A DNA stretch of 64,000 bases from Bolinopsis microptera (lineage: Eukaryota; Ctenophora; Tentaculata; Lobata; Bolinopsidae), in contig NC_087074.1 in assembly GCF_026151205.1 (NCBI RefSeq), forward strand, positions 6,758,001-6,822,000, written 5' to 3'. Positions 12,805 through 23,612 of this stretch are shown here, piece by piece (the first letter of the stretch is position 1; each line of letters opens with the position of its first letter). The notes below the pieces were generated by a model. The model was not told the DNA's origin. It searched no databases and was given only the letters and a program-made list of their open reading frames with translations. Both the position numbers and the translations under genes were made by a program.

Positions 12805-15085
12805 TAAAGGCAATGATGAGTGATGTTCAAAATCTGACCATCCTCGCCCACCAACTCAATCCCAAACTCATTCTTTGCTAGTTCCTCAGCCCACTTAACC
12901 CACAGTGGTCCACCAGGCTATAATTGAACCAAAATCGAGTGTCATGAAATTCTGTTTATTTATTTGTTATTTATCATAAATTATCAGCCGGTACATATGC
13001 TGAAGACGATAATTAAAAATCTTTCAAAATGTGGAAATGATGTACGATAATATCAACGATTTTTTTACACAGTCCGAAATTCAAGCAATTAGCAGTAAAA
13101 ATTGGCCTACATCTGACTGGATATTCATAAAGCAGTCTATATATGCATTTACTTACTCTTGTTGTTGCTGTTGTACGTGTTGAATACCTGTCTAATGAAA
13201 AAAAATTCATGTTGATATCTATTTTGGTTGATTTTTCATTTACCCTCAAATTTTAGACCCACTTTTAAACTAACATTTTGGTTTTAAAATTAAAAAATGT
13301 TAGGTAGTGCGCTCGAGTGCACCTAAACCACCTATGGCATCCTAAAGTTCAGATAATTATCTAACTAGCCATAAAAAATTCAACCTGGGACAAGCTGGGA
13401 CTTTTTTTTAAATCAGCCACGCCCATATTTGGTCCCAATTATCCCATTTATGCAAAATCACCTTAACAAGCCCAAAGCCATGCTTTGGGGTGCTTTACTT
13501 GTAGCTTCTAGTCTCCTGAACACAAATATAAAGTTTTATCAAAATTTGAAAAAAATTGGTTGAGTTATGAGCAAAATACTATATGACCATATTTGGGCAT
13601 ACGCGCCAATTTTGATAGATTTTTATAGATTTTAGCCCATAAATTGGCCAATTATCAATATTTTTGGATGAGACAAATTTTATATGTTAGGTAAGTTTAT
13701 ACTTCACATTCTCTATGAATATCAGCTCAATATCTACCTAACTGTGGATTCTGTGTTCAAATAATGGCAAAAAATGAACAAAATTGCCCATAACTCAGTT
13801 CGCGACATTCGCGAAACTGATTTCGCTCAAAATAATGTAACTCAATAGGGTTTCAATATTTTTTTATGAAATTTTCAGAATCAACGTAGAATTGCCTAAG
13901 GACCTTAAGTTGTGGAGTAGAATTTTGAGTCAGGCCTTTTAAACAAATTTAGCGGCCAAATTCTAAAATTTTCAGGGTATTTTTGGAAAAAATCAATTTT
14001 TTGATTTCTCATTTTCAGCCCTTCTGGTATATTTTGAGGTCTTGTAAATGCTTTAAAACGTCTTTTTGGGCGAAAATACTCCAGAAAACATCTCCTGAGA
14101 CAACAAAATGACCTAGAAGGGGTCTATTATAGCCTGACCCCCCTTCGCGGACCACTGTGTAACCGCATCAGCATCTACATTCTACATTCATGTTTACCCC
14201 AGCCAATCTCTCCCGGTTATGACTCACAGAGTAAGCCCGAGAGTCTATCTAGGGCAGACAAAGCCTCTCCAAGGTAATCCTCCCCAAATCCCACCTTCAA
14301 TAAACTCCGAGCAAATGCCTCCTTGTTCTTCAACAGAGACTCGTAATTTAACTGTATGACCTGATATCTGTCCTGTCTTGAGTTTCAAACATATAAGCGT
14401 GGATCTGACTCAGCACTAGGAAACACCACACTTCATCACCTTAATCACGTTTTACCTTCTCCCAAATACTTCGGTAGTTTACAGGAAACTTGGATTAATA
14501 GCCCAATTCCCTGCAACTTCAAAATATTTTTCTGAGCCTACAAGCTTTTTAAACGATAGCACGGTCGGTTGAACAGAACAAAACATGAACATTTCCTTGA
14601 TTCCAGGCAAGGCTTGGTGTAGGAGAGGGAGCAGGGACAGGGTCTGAAGACCCCAAGGCTTAATGAAGTACAACTTGTCAGGATCAGGACAAAGAAGAAG
14701 AAAGGTTGCTCTGACGATCTCTAGATACTCCACGGTTTTACGACTAGCAGGGTAGTCCTCCTTGTTGAACATGAGAGCCAAGTGGAGGACTGGAGTGGAT
14801 TCTGAGAGTACCACACTCTGGTTAGTACTGAACATCATAGCTGCAACTAGAGTAGAACCACATCGTCATGGGTTATGTAAATAAGAGATGTTTTTAATAC
14901 CGTCCCTCTCTGGTTTGCTTCTTAAATACTGGAACACTGTACTGTGAGAAGCAGTCAAGACCTCCTCTGCTGCAGAATGTTGGATGTTGTAAATGAAGGG
15001 ATATTTCTCTGTGTTGAACTTGAAGATGTCCACCTCTGGTTCGGTCCTCACAAAACAAACTCATCCTCTGTAAAAATTTGTTTCT
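12805..15085 (-). pseudogene. Sulfotransferase-like pseudogene split by a transposon
   Basis: This is a reverse-strand paralogue of the intact gene at 22371-23612. It covers roughly residue 83 to the C-terminus, so the 5' part is missing. Long stretches are nearly identical to the intact copy (for example the LHLALMFNKEDYPASRKTVEYLEIV region), but the frame is broken by small indels. The P-loop-like segment corresponding to HNPGRCGSTLV is disrupted at about 14866-14880. A 1,259-bp element sits in the C-terminal coding part. Near 15080 the similarity stops within AT-rich DNA. Confidence 0.85.
12901..14159. mobile_element. Non-autonomous Transib/RAG-like element, CACAGTG ends
   Basis: Both ends read CACAGTGGTCC inward. 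They are flanked by the 5-bp direct repeat TAACC (12896-12900 and 14160-14164). Removing the element and one TAACC restores alignment with the intact sulfotransferase copy, so the boundaries are exact. A second block, CAGGCTATAAT, follows at position 14 from the left end and position 24 from the right end. The interior is AT-rich with no transposase-like ORF. CACAGTG equals the RAG recombination-signal heptamer; Transib and RAG-like transposons have CAC-ends and 5-bp target duplications. hAT (8-bp) and Tc1 (TA) do not fit. Confidence 0.75.
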
Positions 15086-15687
15086 CTAAACAGAGTAAAA
15101 GAAAACAACAATTTCAAGAAAACAACAATTTTATTTAGTATCAATTAAAGCAGACAAAAATATATTTTATATATATATAACTAGCACGAACTTTAGATCA
15201 GATATCTTAGGGGACTTGGAGTAGCAAGAGATTGACTAGAAGGTATATACCTTTTACAAAGATACGTCGAGAAGAATCCAGGGTGATACAGGATCGGAGA
15301 GTGCAGACCAAAAGTTTACGCACCCACCTTTGCCTCCTGAGTTCTTGGTTGGATAGAAATTTATGCAAACTTGGTCGTTTATACTCCAAGTCCCTTTCTT
15401 AAAAGAAGTAGTATTAACTATGTCTAGAGTTAGCTTCGTTCAATAATAACAATATCAATATTATCAATATCAATACCAGATAAACCTACCGAATAAATTA
15501 TTAAATATCAATCAATTAATTCATTCCGATAAGAAATTTTATAAATTTAGATATTTAGTATCTAAAAACATTACAACAAATGGTTAAAAAATGGTTAAAA
15601 AGCGCCCAAAATCGATTTGAAAGATTTTCTGTCTATAGTACAATCATGATAGTAATAGTAAGTGTGCGCCGCTGCAATTAGACTTGA
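15086..15687. other. AT-rich intergenic stretch, nothing recognised
   Basis: Non-coding, AT-rich, between the sulfotransferase pseudogene and the 3' end of the LINE. The LINE 3' UTR may extend into it. Confidence 0.4.
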
Positions 15688-18600
15688 TTACTGCAATTTA
15701 AAATTGTTTGGAGTCCAAGTATCGTTTAAGTCAGCTGCCTGTGCTTGTATTAATAGTGCTTTTGTTCTCAGTTTTATCAAGCTAATGGACGTTTCTAAGC
15801 AATTGCTTGAAGTTAAAATTTTTTTATGAACAGCGTTCCAAAGCTTGGCTGCATTAAACAAAAAGGTATTTGATTTATTTAAGAGAATAACCGTGAGACT
15901 CGTTGCACGGTTTGAAATGTTGATAGCCTCATAAAGGGAGTATGGGCAGTGGTACTTGATAATCTTAGAAAATTCTAAGATGCAGTGATATTTGTACAAG
16001 TTTTGAGCCGTAAGTATTTTTAATCTATTAAAAATGGGTTTTGTATGTTCCTTTTCAAAGTGTTTATGGTCTAGTTTTTGCATACCGTATGGTCTAGTAC
16101 GTGCACATGTTGATTGTTTATCTAAATATGAGTCAAGGTCGCCAAAAAGGATCCTTATACAGTGCTTCTGTGTGATGAAAAGACTATCATTGGACCGTTC
16201 TTTGAGGACAACACCCCACACACTTATACCATAACTGAGATGTGATTCAAAAAGAGCATTATATATTTTCAAATATAGTTCAGAAGGTATCGAGTGCCGA
16301 ATTCTGCAGATTGCACCAGTCATAGATCGCAGTTTTTTACGGATGTAGTGCATGTGGGCAATCCAGTTTAGCTTACTATCTATAACAACACCTAAGAATT
16401 TGGTATCCTTGACTTTAGTAATAACCTTACCATTGATGAATATTGATCTAGATTCATCTAGCAGGATAGCAAATGGTCTGGTCCGTGCACAGGTGTCATC
16501 ATATTCAGAGGCAGGTTTAAAATGTATGTAGCAGCATTTGGACATGTTGATATGAAGTAGATTACATTTCATGTAAATCGAGACATGTTTAAGTACTAAG
16601 TTGGCTTTTTTGTATGTTGCTTCTCTAGATGGTCCTGATATGAAGATATTAGTGTCATCAGCATAAAGTACAAATTTCACCTCACTGTCTGAAAAGCAGT
16701 TTACTATATAACATACTGCTTTCTGTTAGTCAAATAGCTTTTTAGTAAGGCAAGTGCTGTGCCCCTAATACCGTAGGAATTTAATTTGCATAAAAGAATA
16801 TCGTGATCAAGGGTGTCGAAGGCTTTGCTCAAGTCAATGAATATCCCTAGGACATGTTTATTGCTTGCCAGAGACTTAGTAACGGAGTCTATAGATTTGT
16901 GTAGAGCATGGGTGGTAGAATGGCCTTTTCTAAATCCAAACTGTGAGTCTGTTAGTACACCTTTAGATGTGAAGAAATTATAGAGGCGTTTATAAATAAC
17001 CTTCTCGAAGATCTTTCCAAATAAAGGTAATATTGATACAGGCCGATAATTTTCAATGCATTCTTTATTGTCTTTCTTGTAAATAGGAATAACTTTACCA
17101 GTTTTAAAAATACTTGGGAATGTACCACTTTGTATACATGTGTTGTAAAGCCTAGCCAAAGTACCTGCAATGAGTTTTGCCGGTTTTTTTACAACAACTA
17201 CAGGTATGTCACTGGCCTTACCATTTTGAAAATCTCGGATCACCTCGATAATCTCGTTTTCATTAGTTTCTTCCAGGTATATGGAGTCAGATACCGAATT
17301 AGACATAAACTGAGCAAATGATTCTACTGGTTCCAGAGAAATACTATTGTTTGACAGTACATTTTTATTGAGATTACTTGCAAGAGATGTAAAATATTCA
17401 CAGAATTTGTTAGCAATTATTCGTCTGCAAGTAACTCTCTGGCCATCTATGACAAAATCGTCTTTACATCTAGATAAATTTTTGCCACGGAGTTCATTTA
17501 TAATTTCCCAGGTCTTTTTTGAGTTCATGCTGTACTTCTCGAATTTTTGAGTATAGCACATAGCCTTTGCCATCTTTATTGAGCTCTTGAGAAACTTGTC
17601 GAATTCCTTGTAGTATATGTGCTTGTTTGGATCCCCATCAGGTAGTTTTAATGTACAAGTCTTCTTCCATTCGAAATACAACCTAGCTTTCTTGTCGATG
17701 GAGTTAATGAGGCCCTGGGTGATCCAAGGGTTGGTTATGCTGTTACGTTTAGTGGTTCTAGGAGTTAGAAGTTTGCAAGACAAATCTATCTTTTCTTGAA
17801 ATAACTGCACGAAAGAGTCAAATGTGTTACAGCTGTGGTGGAACCTATCTATATCGTTTTCTATTTCAAGACAGAGCTTCTCTAAGTTAGCATTACTATA
17901 GTCGTAGTGTATAATAATTTTTTCTGATGAATCAGGTGTTGGCACAGAGTCAGGGGAAAGTTCAATAAGAGTGAATATAGGGTGATGGTGGGAGATCTTG
18001 TCAGATATCACACCAGAAATAAGGGATTGATCTACGACATTGGTATGGATATTGTCAATACAGGTCCTGGAACAGCCAGGCATTTGGTGAGTTGGTAATG
18101 ATATGGTTGGTATGAAGCCGTTGTTGAATATTATTTCTTGAAATTTGTCCTCTGATGGAGATGGGTCGTTCAAAATGTTAACATTGAAATCACCAAGAAT
18201 ATATACTTTTTTGCCATTCAGTTTTGAGAGAATACATTCATACGCTTTGTTGAACATCTCAAGTGATGCGTTTGGGGGACGGTATATAACCCCTACGACA
18301 GTTGGATCTTGCAAGCTAGTGATTGATACAAACAGTGATTCTATGTGTTCATTACAGAGAGATAAGTCAGTGATTTTGTTAAAGTTAAGGGAATCGTGTA
18401 GGTAAAGACACACTCCTGACCCTTTACCCTTGAACTGGTTTTTCTCTTGGCAAAAGTAGCGTGATTGGTAACAAGAGGAGTATCCGTTAAGCTGATACAG
18501 AGTTCCATTTTCGGGATTAGTGTTTGTTTCTGCAAGGCCGATAACAGAGAATTTGTGGTCGATACAAGACAATTCAACTGCAAAGTTGTCAAAGTTTGAT

Positions 18601-18758
18601 GCATTTCCATCAATATTTAGAAATAATTTGGACAAATATTTAGCTGAATTTTTAGGTAGGATGGTGGCATTCAACTCTGTTATTGAGAATGTTTTGCAAT
18701 TTTCAAGAATCTTTGAGCTATTGTAGATTGATTGATTGAAATAAATTTTCGTGCACAT
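15688..18758 (-). mobile_element. CR1/L2-like LINE, endonuclease-RT ORF with RT deletion
   Basis: 18758-16704 encodes 684 residues: an AP-endonuclease domain (AETNTN, VVGVIYRPPN, ILGDFNVNI), a linker, then reverse transcriptase start (NYRPVSILPLFGKIFEKVIY, FGFRKGHSTTHAL, FIDLSKAFDTLDHDILL). 16680-15688 continues with KFVLYADDTNIF and the thumb/C-terminal region. Between YLTNRKQYV and VNCFSDSEVKFVLYADD the usual block with the GVPQGS-type motif (about 40-45 codons) is missing and the frame breaks, so this copy cannot make a full RT. The endonuclease also reads SHHHPIF where SDH-x-P is usual. This is a dead member of a Jockey/CR1-superfamily element. Confidence 0.88.
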
Positions 18759-19629
18759 ACAGAATGAATGGTTGATAATTTAATATATATGTAGACCAAG
18801 GTCTGTGCACGGGATGCTTCCTGGAAGAATCCAGTTCTTTTAGCGGGGCACCCTACCTAAAGCCAAATTGAGATATAATAATCATATTCCTAGAGAAATA
18901 ATCAGAAATCGAATACCAATCAAATAATATGATATATAGGAGTAGTAACCATATTTACTATGCAAAATGCCCCAACCACATAGTGTAAAGTTATATAGAA
19001 TTCAAATTCCATATCATCATTAAACCTCAATAGTCAATATAATAGCCCAAGCAAAATTAAATAACTTCTTATATACCTTACTGTCATACTACAAATTAAT
19101 TAAACATTTGAAATCTGTTAACCAGAGAATAAATTTCTAAACCTAATGCAAGTGAAATAATTTAGATGCAATAATGAATGCCTAATGTGAGTATCATCTG
19201 TCAATGTCCTTGTAAAAAAGTCTGTAAAAGAGATATGAGTAACTAATATAGAAGAAAAAACAGGAAGTTGTCGTCTGTTGAAAAATAAATAAAATATCTA
19301 GAATATAAATTAGAATATAAAATAACATTCAGTCAATGTGTCGTTAATAAACTGTACAATTATCAAATGTTAAAACTGGGTGATACAGTCACCAAAAATA
19401 AATACTAAGTATAATAAGTAAATAAATTAAATGTGGTCTATAAAACTACCACTAGGTATAATAGGTCAATAAATTAAAAGTGGTTTATAAAACTACCACT
19501 GTGCGAACCCTTCCTCCAGTTAAAACATGTCAGTCATGTGCAAAATCAATCAAAAAAAGGTAAAAAAAGGGAAAATCCTTTCGATACATCAATTATATAT
19601 GCCTCAGATTTAAAAGAATTAGAAGATAC
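18759..19629. other. AT-rich DNA between LINE derivatives
   Basis: No ORF. It contains an imperfect tandem duplication near 19385-19500 (ATAAAACTACCACT twice). It could be the 3' UTR of the upstream LINE derivative on the minus strand or the 5' UTR of the EN-RT LINE. Confidence 0.4.
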
Positions 19630-20301
19630 TTAGTTATCGTCGACTATGATTGCAGTGTAAAATTTGTCATATGAATTGTCGACGGTATAATTAGGGTCTG
19701 TTGTTATAGATGAGAGTAGCTGTTTCTTATACGAATCACTTAAGCTTTTAACATCGGGCAGATTTCGTAGATCTGTTGGAACATTATTCCAACATTTTGC
19801 CCCCAAGTATTGAAAGTTTTTATGTGATGTTGATCTATTAACATATAGGTTGCAGCTTTCGCCGCTCCTACTACCTCCTGATATGTAACTAAATTTGTTC
19901 ATAAAGTTTGTAGGACAATTGTCATGGATGATTCTAAACATATAATTTGACAGATGGAGTTGTCGTCTAAGATGGAGTGGTAACCATTTCATGTCTCTAT
20001 AAACATTAAGGCTGCTCTCTGTTTGTGGAAAGATAGATTCAATATAATTAACTGGCTCATCATCAATGAGGCCATTGTTTGCAAAGTGGGGAGCTTGGTA
20101 GAAAGGGTTATACCGAACGATATCATTGGCATCAGTGCATATTTTGCAGTATGTTGCATCTCGAAATTTGACTATGTTATCATCAGTTTTGCATTTTTTG
20201 TGCATTATTTTGTCACACATCTGACAAGTTATGAATGGATGTCCAGCACGCACAGGTCTATTGCAGCAGCAGCAAATTTTGCATATTAGTTTGGCTATCA
20301 T
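19630..20301 (-). CDS. LINE-derived ORF: PHD-like finger fused to RT C-terminal segment
   Basis: 223 residues. Residues 7-57 are a Cys/His-rich PHD/RING-like finger (CKICCCCNRP, CQMCDKIMHKKC, YCKIC). About 30 residues later comes DMKWLPLHLRRQLHLSNYMF and KCWNNVPTDLRNL, the pattern of the segment downstream of LINE reverse transcriptases. The endonuclease and RT core normally between these parts are absent, yet the frame is open throughout. The start codon overlaps the stop of the SGNH ORF in an ATGA arrangement. Best read as an internally deleted, non-autonomous LINE derivative. Confidence 0.65.
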   Translation of the reverse strand: MIAKLICKICCCCNRPVRAGHPFITCQMCDKIMHKKCKTDDNIVKFRDATYCKICTDANDIVRYNPFYQAPHFANNGLIDDEPVNYIESIFPQTESSLNVYRDMKWLPLHLRRQLHLSNYMFRIIHDNCPTNFMNKFSYISGGSRSGESCNLYVNRSTSHKNFQYLGAKCWNNVPTDLRNLPDVKSLSDSYKKQLLSSITTDPNYTVDNSYDKFYTAIIVDDN

Positions 20302-20897
20302 GACATAACTACGGATCTACGAGAACGTGGGGAAAATCTTTTTTGGGCCTTGGTAACATCACTGAACAACCTCCCATCAACAGGGCTACCTAGGATCTTA
20401 TGGGCAATTGCCCGGGAGAGTTTAAAGATACCACTTGACCCCAGGTGGATTGGGTCATCCGGCTTCTTGTATCTACAAAACTGCTTGTCCAGTAGACCCT
20501 CCTCATCAACAAAACTATCAAAATCTAAAGTGCCTATTCTAGTATTAGTATTACAGTACCCAAATAATAAACTATTAAACTCCATGGCTCTGTCATTCAG
20601 CCAGGAGGACCTAGTTGGAAGGATGGGTGAAACTATAACTTTAGAGTATGGACACATATCACAAATATTCTTGAGCTTCTTTGTCAGCTCATTAGCCCAA
20701 TGTTTAACATCACCCCCTCCCCTCTTGATATTATTTACACCACAGTGTACTACAACGTTCTTGTATCCTACACAAAGAAGAGGGTCTAACTGATCTATTG
20801 TGAAACATTCAATTCTTTTCCCAGGCAGTTTGTGACCAAATGTTCCTGTACCAGCCCCAAATTTGAGGAACCGGGTGTTTGAATCACCAATAATCAA
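20298..20897 (-). CDS. LINE ORF1-type SGNH/GDSL hydrolase
   Basis: 199 residues starting MIIGDSNTRFLKFG. The GDSN block I, the VVHCGVNNI block (GxND-like block III, here GVNN) and the C-terminal DPIHLGSSG block (DxxH, block V) are visible, which defines an SGNH-hydrolase fold. Such esterase domains occur in ORF1 of CR1/L2-type LINEs, often beside a PHD finger, as here. Its stop overlaps the start of the next ORF (TCATGA). It is transposon-encoded, not a host esterase. Confidence 0.75.
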   Translation of the reverse strand: MIIGDSNTRFLKFGAGTGTFGHKLPGKRIECFTIDQLDPLLCVGYKNVVVHCGVNNIKRGGGDVKHWANELTKKLKNICDMCPYSKVIVSPILPTRSSWLNDRAMEFNSLLFGYCNTNTRIGTLDFDSFVDEEGLLDKQFCRYKKPDDPIHLGSSGIFKLSRAIAHKILGSPVDGRLFSDVTKAQKRFSPRSRRSVVMS

Positions 20898-21785
20898 TGT
20901 CGCATTAGTAAAGAGTCACGTCTTCTCTATCCAAATAGGAAACGTCTTTTAAACCCATAAACTTCTGGAGGAAGTAGCTTTTTTTATTAATCATGGCATA
21001 AATAGAACATTTAAAGTAACTGTCCACATGTATTTGATTCTCAAAGTCTGTAGTAGTAAAACACATTTTTTAGTAAAACAAATTTTATTTCATACCCACA
21101 ATCAATTCATATTTAGTTCAAATATTTAAAGTCAAAATAACCATTTCACATAAGTGGTTATATTATTATAAAATAATTTGTGATAAATTAATAAATTAAT
21201 TTACACTCAAAAATGAACAAAATATACACAATTTTTACCTAGTGCAACACTGGTTCAGCGTGCGGCTGATCGAAAAAGTTTGGTTTGCATTTACTAACTA
21301 CAGTGTACAGCGTACATGAAAAAATAACTGACTGAATCTTTTAATACTAGACACAATTTAATTCAGATGTTGTTCAATGAGTTAGCCACAAAAATGTTCA
21401 AATTATGTAGGAGGGTAAAGGACACAATTGCTAGTAGTGCTTCTTTGTGCCCGTAGACCAGGAAGTAAACTCAATAGTCAATATATTATGTTTAGTTGAC
21501 TGTTATTTATGATCCTAGAAAGAAATTTACCTACACTGCAACTGCTACCTTTCACAGTTTAAACATGGGAGTGTATGAATTCTGATCTCAGTTGCAATAG
21601 GCATGAGGCAGACATCACTGGAAAAGTTTTTTACTTAATAGGAATGGAATTTTCAATATTAGATTTTTATTCCTTAGTCAGTTTTATCATTGATTTTGTT
21701 GTTTCTTCAGTTCAAATTCATTTTTTGTTTCTGGTATTTTGTTCTGTATTTTGTAGACAATATGTGTGATGATGTGATGTCATAA
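20898..21785. other. AT-rich intergenic DNA, no gene seen
   Basis: No convincing coding potential. The left part may be the 5' UTR of the minus-strand LINE derivative. It leads into the pyrimidine microsatellite. Confidence 0.4.
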
Positions 21786-21794
21786 ATTTAACTT

Positions 21795-22290
21795 TACTCT
21801 ACTCTACTCTACTCTACTATAATCTAATCATCTACTCTACTCTACTCTACTCTACTCTACTCTACTCTGTACTCTACTCTACTCTACTCTACTCTACTCT
21901 ACTATATTTCTCTTCTCTTCTCTTCTCTTCTCTTCTCTTCTCTTCTCTTCTCTTCTCTTCTCTTCTCTTCTCTTCTCTTCTCTTCTCTTCTCTTCTCTTC
22001 TCTTCTCTCTTCTCTTCTCTTCTCTTCTCTTCTCTTCTTCTCTTCTCTTCTCTTCTCTTCTCTTCTCTTCTCTTCTCTTCTCTTCTCTTCTCTTCTCTTC
22101 TCTTCTCTTCTCTTCTCTTCTCTTCTCTTCTCTTCTCTTCTCTTCTCTTCTCTTCTCTTCTCTTCTCTTCTCTTCTCTTCTCTTCTCTTCTCTTCTCTTC
22201 TCTTCTCTTCTCTTCTCTTCTCTTCTCTTCTCTTCTCTTCTCTTCTCTTCTCTTCTCTTCTCTTCTCTTCTCTTCTCTTCTCTTCTCTAT
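21795..22290 (+). repeat. (TCTAC)n grading into (TTCTC)n pentanucleotide array
   Basis: About 110 bp of TCTAC units (interrupted near 21818-21832) followed by about 380 bp of almost perfect TTCTC units. The second part is an uninterrupted polypyrimidine/polypurine tract. It ends 80 bp before the ATG of the sulfotransferase-like gene. The KRREE-type frame on the minus strand is a repeat artefact. Confidence 0.95.
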
Positions 22291-22370
22291 TCTACTCTGT
22301 ACCCAATCGATTAAACCATTTTGCATGCTTCACAGCTAATATTTAACTTAATTTTAAGGCAAGTGTTACT

Positions 22371-23612
22371 ATGTCTATGGTTTACTGGGCAATTAAAGGT
22401 TTCCTGGACAAACTGTCAAAAATGTTACAATTCATTGTATGGCTGCTCTATGGACCTCGAAGGAAAGATCTTGTAGAAGGCAGTGTACAGGGATATGATA
22501 TCCTTGCAGATATGAAGCCTGGGTTTGCAATGATTAATGAAAAAAGCTTCTTCCTCCACAAGTTTGTTGGTTTGAAAGACGTTTCCTATTTGGATAGAGA
22601 AGACGTGACTCTTTACTCTGTTACAGAGGATGAGTTTGTATTTGTGAGGACCAAACCCGAGGTGGACATATTCAACACAGAGAAATATCCCTTCATTTAC
22701 AACATCCAACATTCTGCAGCAGAGGAGGTCTTGACTGCTTCTCACAGTACAGTGTTCCAGTATTTAAGAAGCAAACCAGAGAGGGACGGTAAAAACATCT
22801 CTTATTTACATAACCCAGGACGATGTGGTTCTACTCTAGTTGCAGCTATGATGTTCAGTACTAACCAGTGTGTGGTACTCTCAGAACCCACTCCGGTCCT
22901 CCACTTGGCTCTCATGTTCAACAAGAAGGACTACCCTGCCAGTCGTAAAACCGTGGAGTATCTAGAGATCGTCAGAGCAACCTTTCTTCTTCTTTGTCCT
23001 GATCCTGACAAGTTGTACTTCATTAAGCCTTGGGGTCTTCAGACCCTGTCCCTGCTCCCTCTCCTACACCAAGCCTTACCTGGAATCAAGGAAATGTTCA
23101 TGTTTCGTTCTGTTCAACCGACCGTGCTATCGTTTAAAAAGCTTGTAGGCTCAGAAAAATATTTTGAAGTTGCAGGGAATTGGGCTATTTCCAAGTTTCC
23201 TGTAAACTACCGAAGTATCTGGGAGAAAGTAAAACGTGGAAAAGGTGATGAAGTGTGGTGTTTCCTAGTGCTGAGTCAGATCCACGCTTACATGTTGGAA
23301 ACTCAAGATAGGACAGATATCAGGTCATACAGCTACGAGTCTCTGTTGAAGAACAAGGAGGCATTTGCTCGGAGTTTATTGAAGGAGGTGGGAGTTGGGG
23401 AGGATTATCTTGGAGAGGCTCTGTCTGCCCTATATAAAGACTCTCAGGCTAACTCAGTTACTCATAAAACGGAGAAAGTAGCTGCAGTTAAAATGAGTAT
23501 AGATGCTGATGCAATTAGGTGGGCTGAGGAAGTAGCAAGGAATAAGTTTGGGTTAGAGATGGTGGGGGATGATGGTCAGATCTCAAACATGACCCATCAA
23601 TGGTTCAAATGA
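22371..23612 (+). CDS. Sulfotransferase-like protein, single exon
   Basis: 413 residues, intact. HNPGRCGSTLVAAMMFS (residues about 147-163) fits the PAPS-binding 5'-phosphosulfate loop, and MFRSVQPTVLSFKKL (about 243-257) resembles the 3'-phosphate-binding R...S segment of sulfotransferases. The N-terminus has a modest hydrophobic stretch (LQFIVWLLYG) but no clear signal peptide. The acceptor substrate cannot be told. The first ATG is used; similarity to the pseudogene starts at residue 83, so residues 1-82 are supported only by the open frame. A decayed paralogue lies at 12805-15085 in the opposite orientation, with two LINE derivatives between. The promoter region is compressed against the TTCTC array. 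Confidence 0.72.
   Translation: MSMVYWAIKGFLDKLSKMLQFIVWLLYGPRRKDLVEGSVQGYDILADMKPGFAMINEKSFFLHKFVGLKDVSYLDREDVTLYSVTEDEFVFVRTKPEVDIFNTEKYPFIYNIQHSAAEEVLTASHSTVFQYLRSKPERDGKNISYLHNPGRCGSTLVAAMMFSTNQCVVLSEPTPVLHLALMFNKKDYPASRKTVEYLEIVRATFLLLCPDPDKLYFIKPWGLQTLSLLPLLHQALPGIKEMFMFRSVQPTVLSFKKLVGSEKYFEVAGNWAISKFPVNYRSIWEKVKRGKGDEVWCFLVLSQIHAYMLETQDRTDIRSYSYESLLKNKEAFARSLLKEVGVGEDYLGEALSALYKDSQANSVTHKTEKVAAVKMSIDADAIRWAEEVARNKFGLEMVGDDGQISNMTHQWFK

Noticed and set aside
12901-14159. Classification as hAT because of CAG-containing ends
   Set aside because: The target duplication is 5 bp (TAACC), proven by the empty-site paralogue, not 8 bp.
15688-20897. One single LINE running from the SGNH ORF to the RT
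   Set aside because: The second ORF already ends in its own RT C-terminal segment, different from that of the downstream RT, and 870 bp of non-coding DNA separates them; two elements are more likely, though not certain.
21889-22326. 145-residue KRREE-repeat frame on the minus strand
   Set aside because: Pure product of the TTCTC array.
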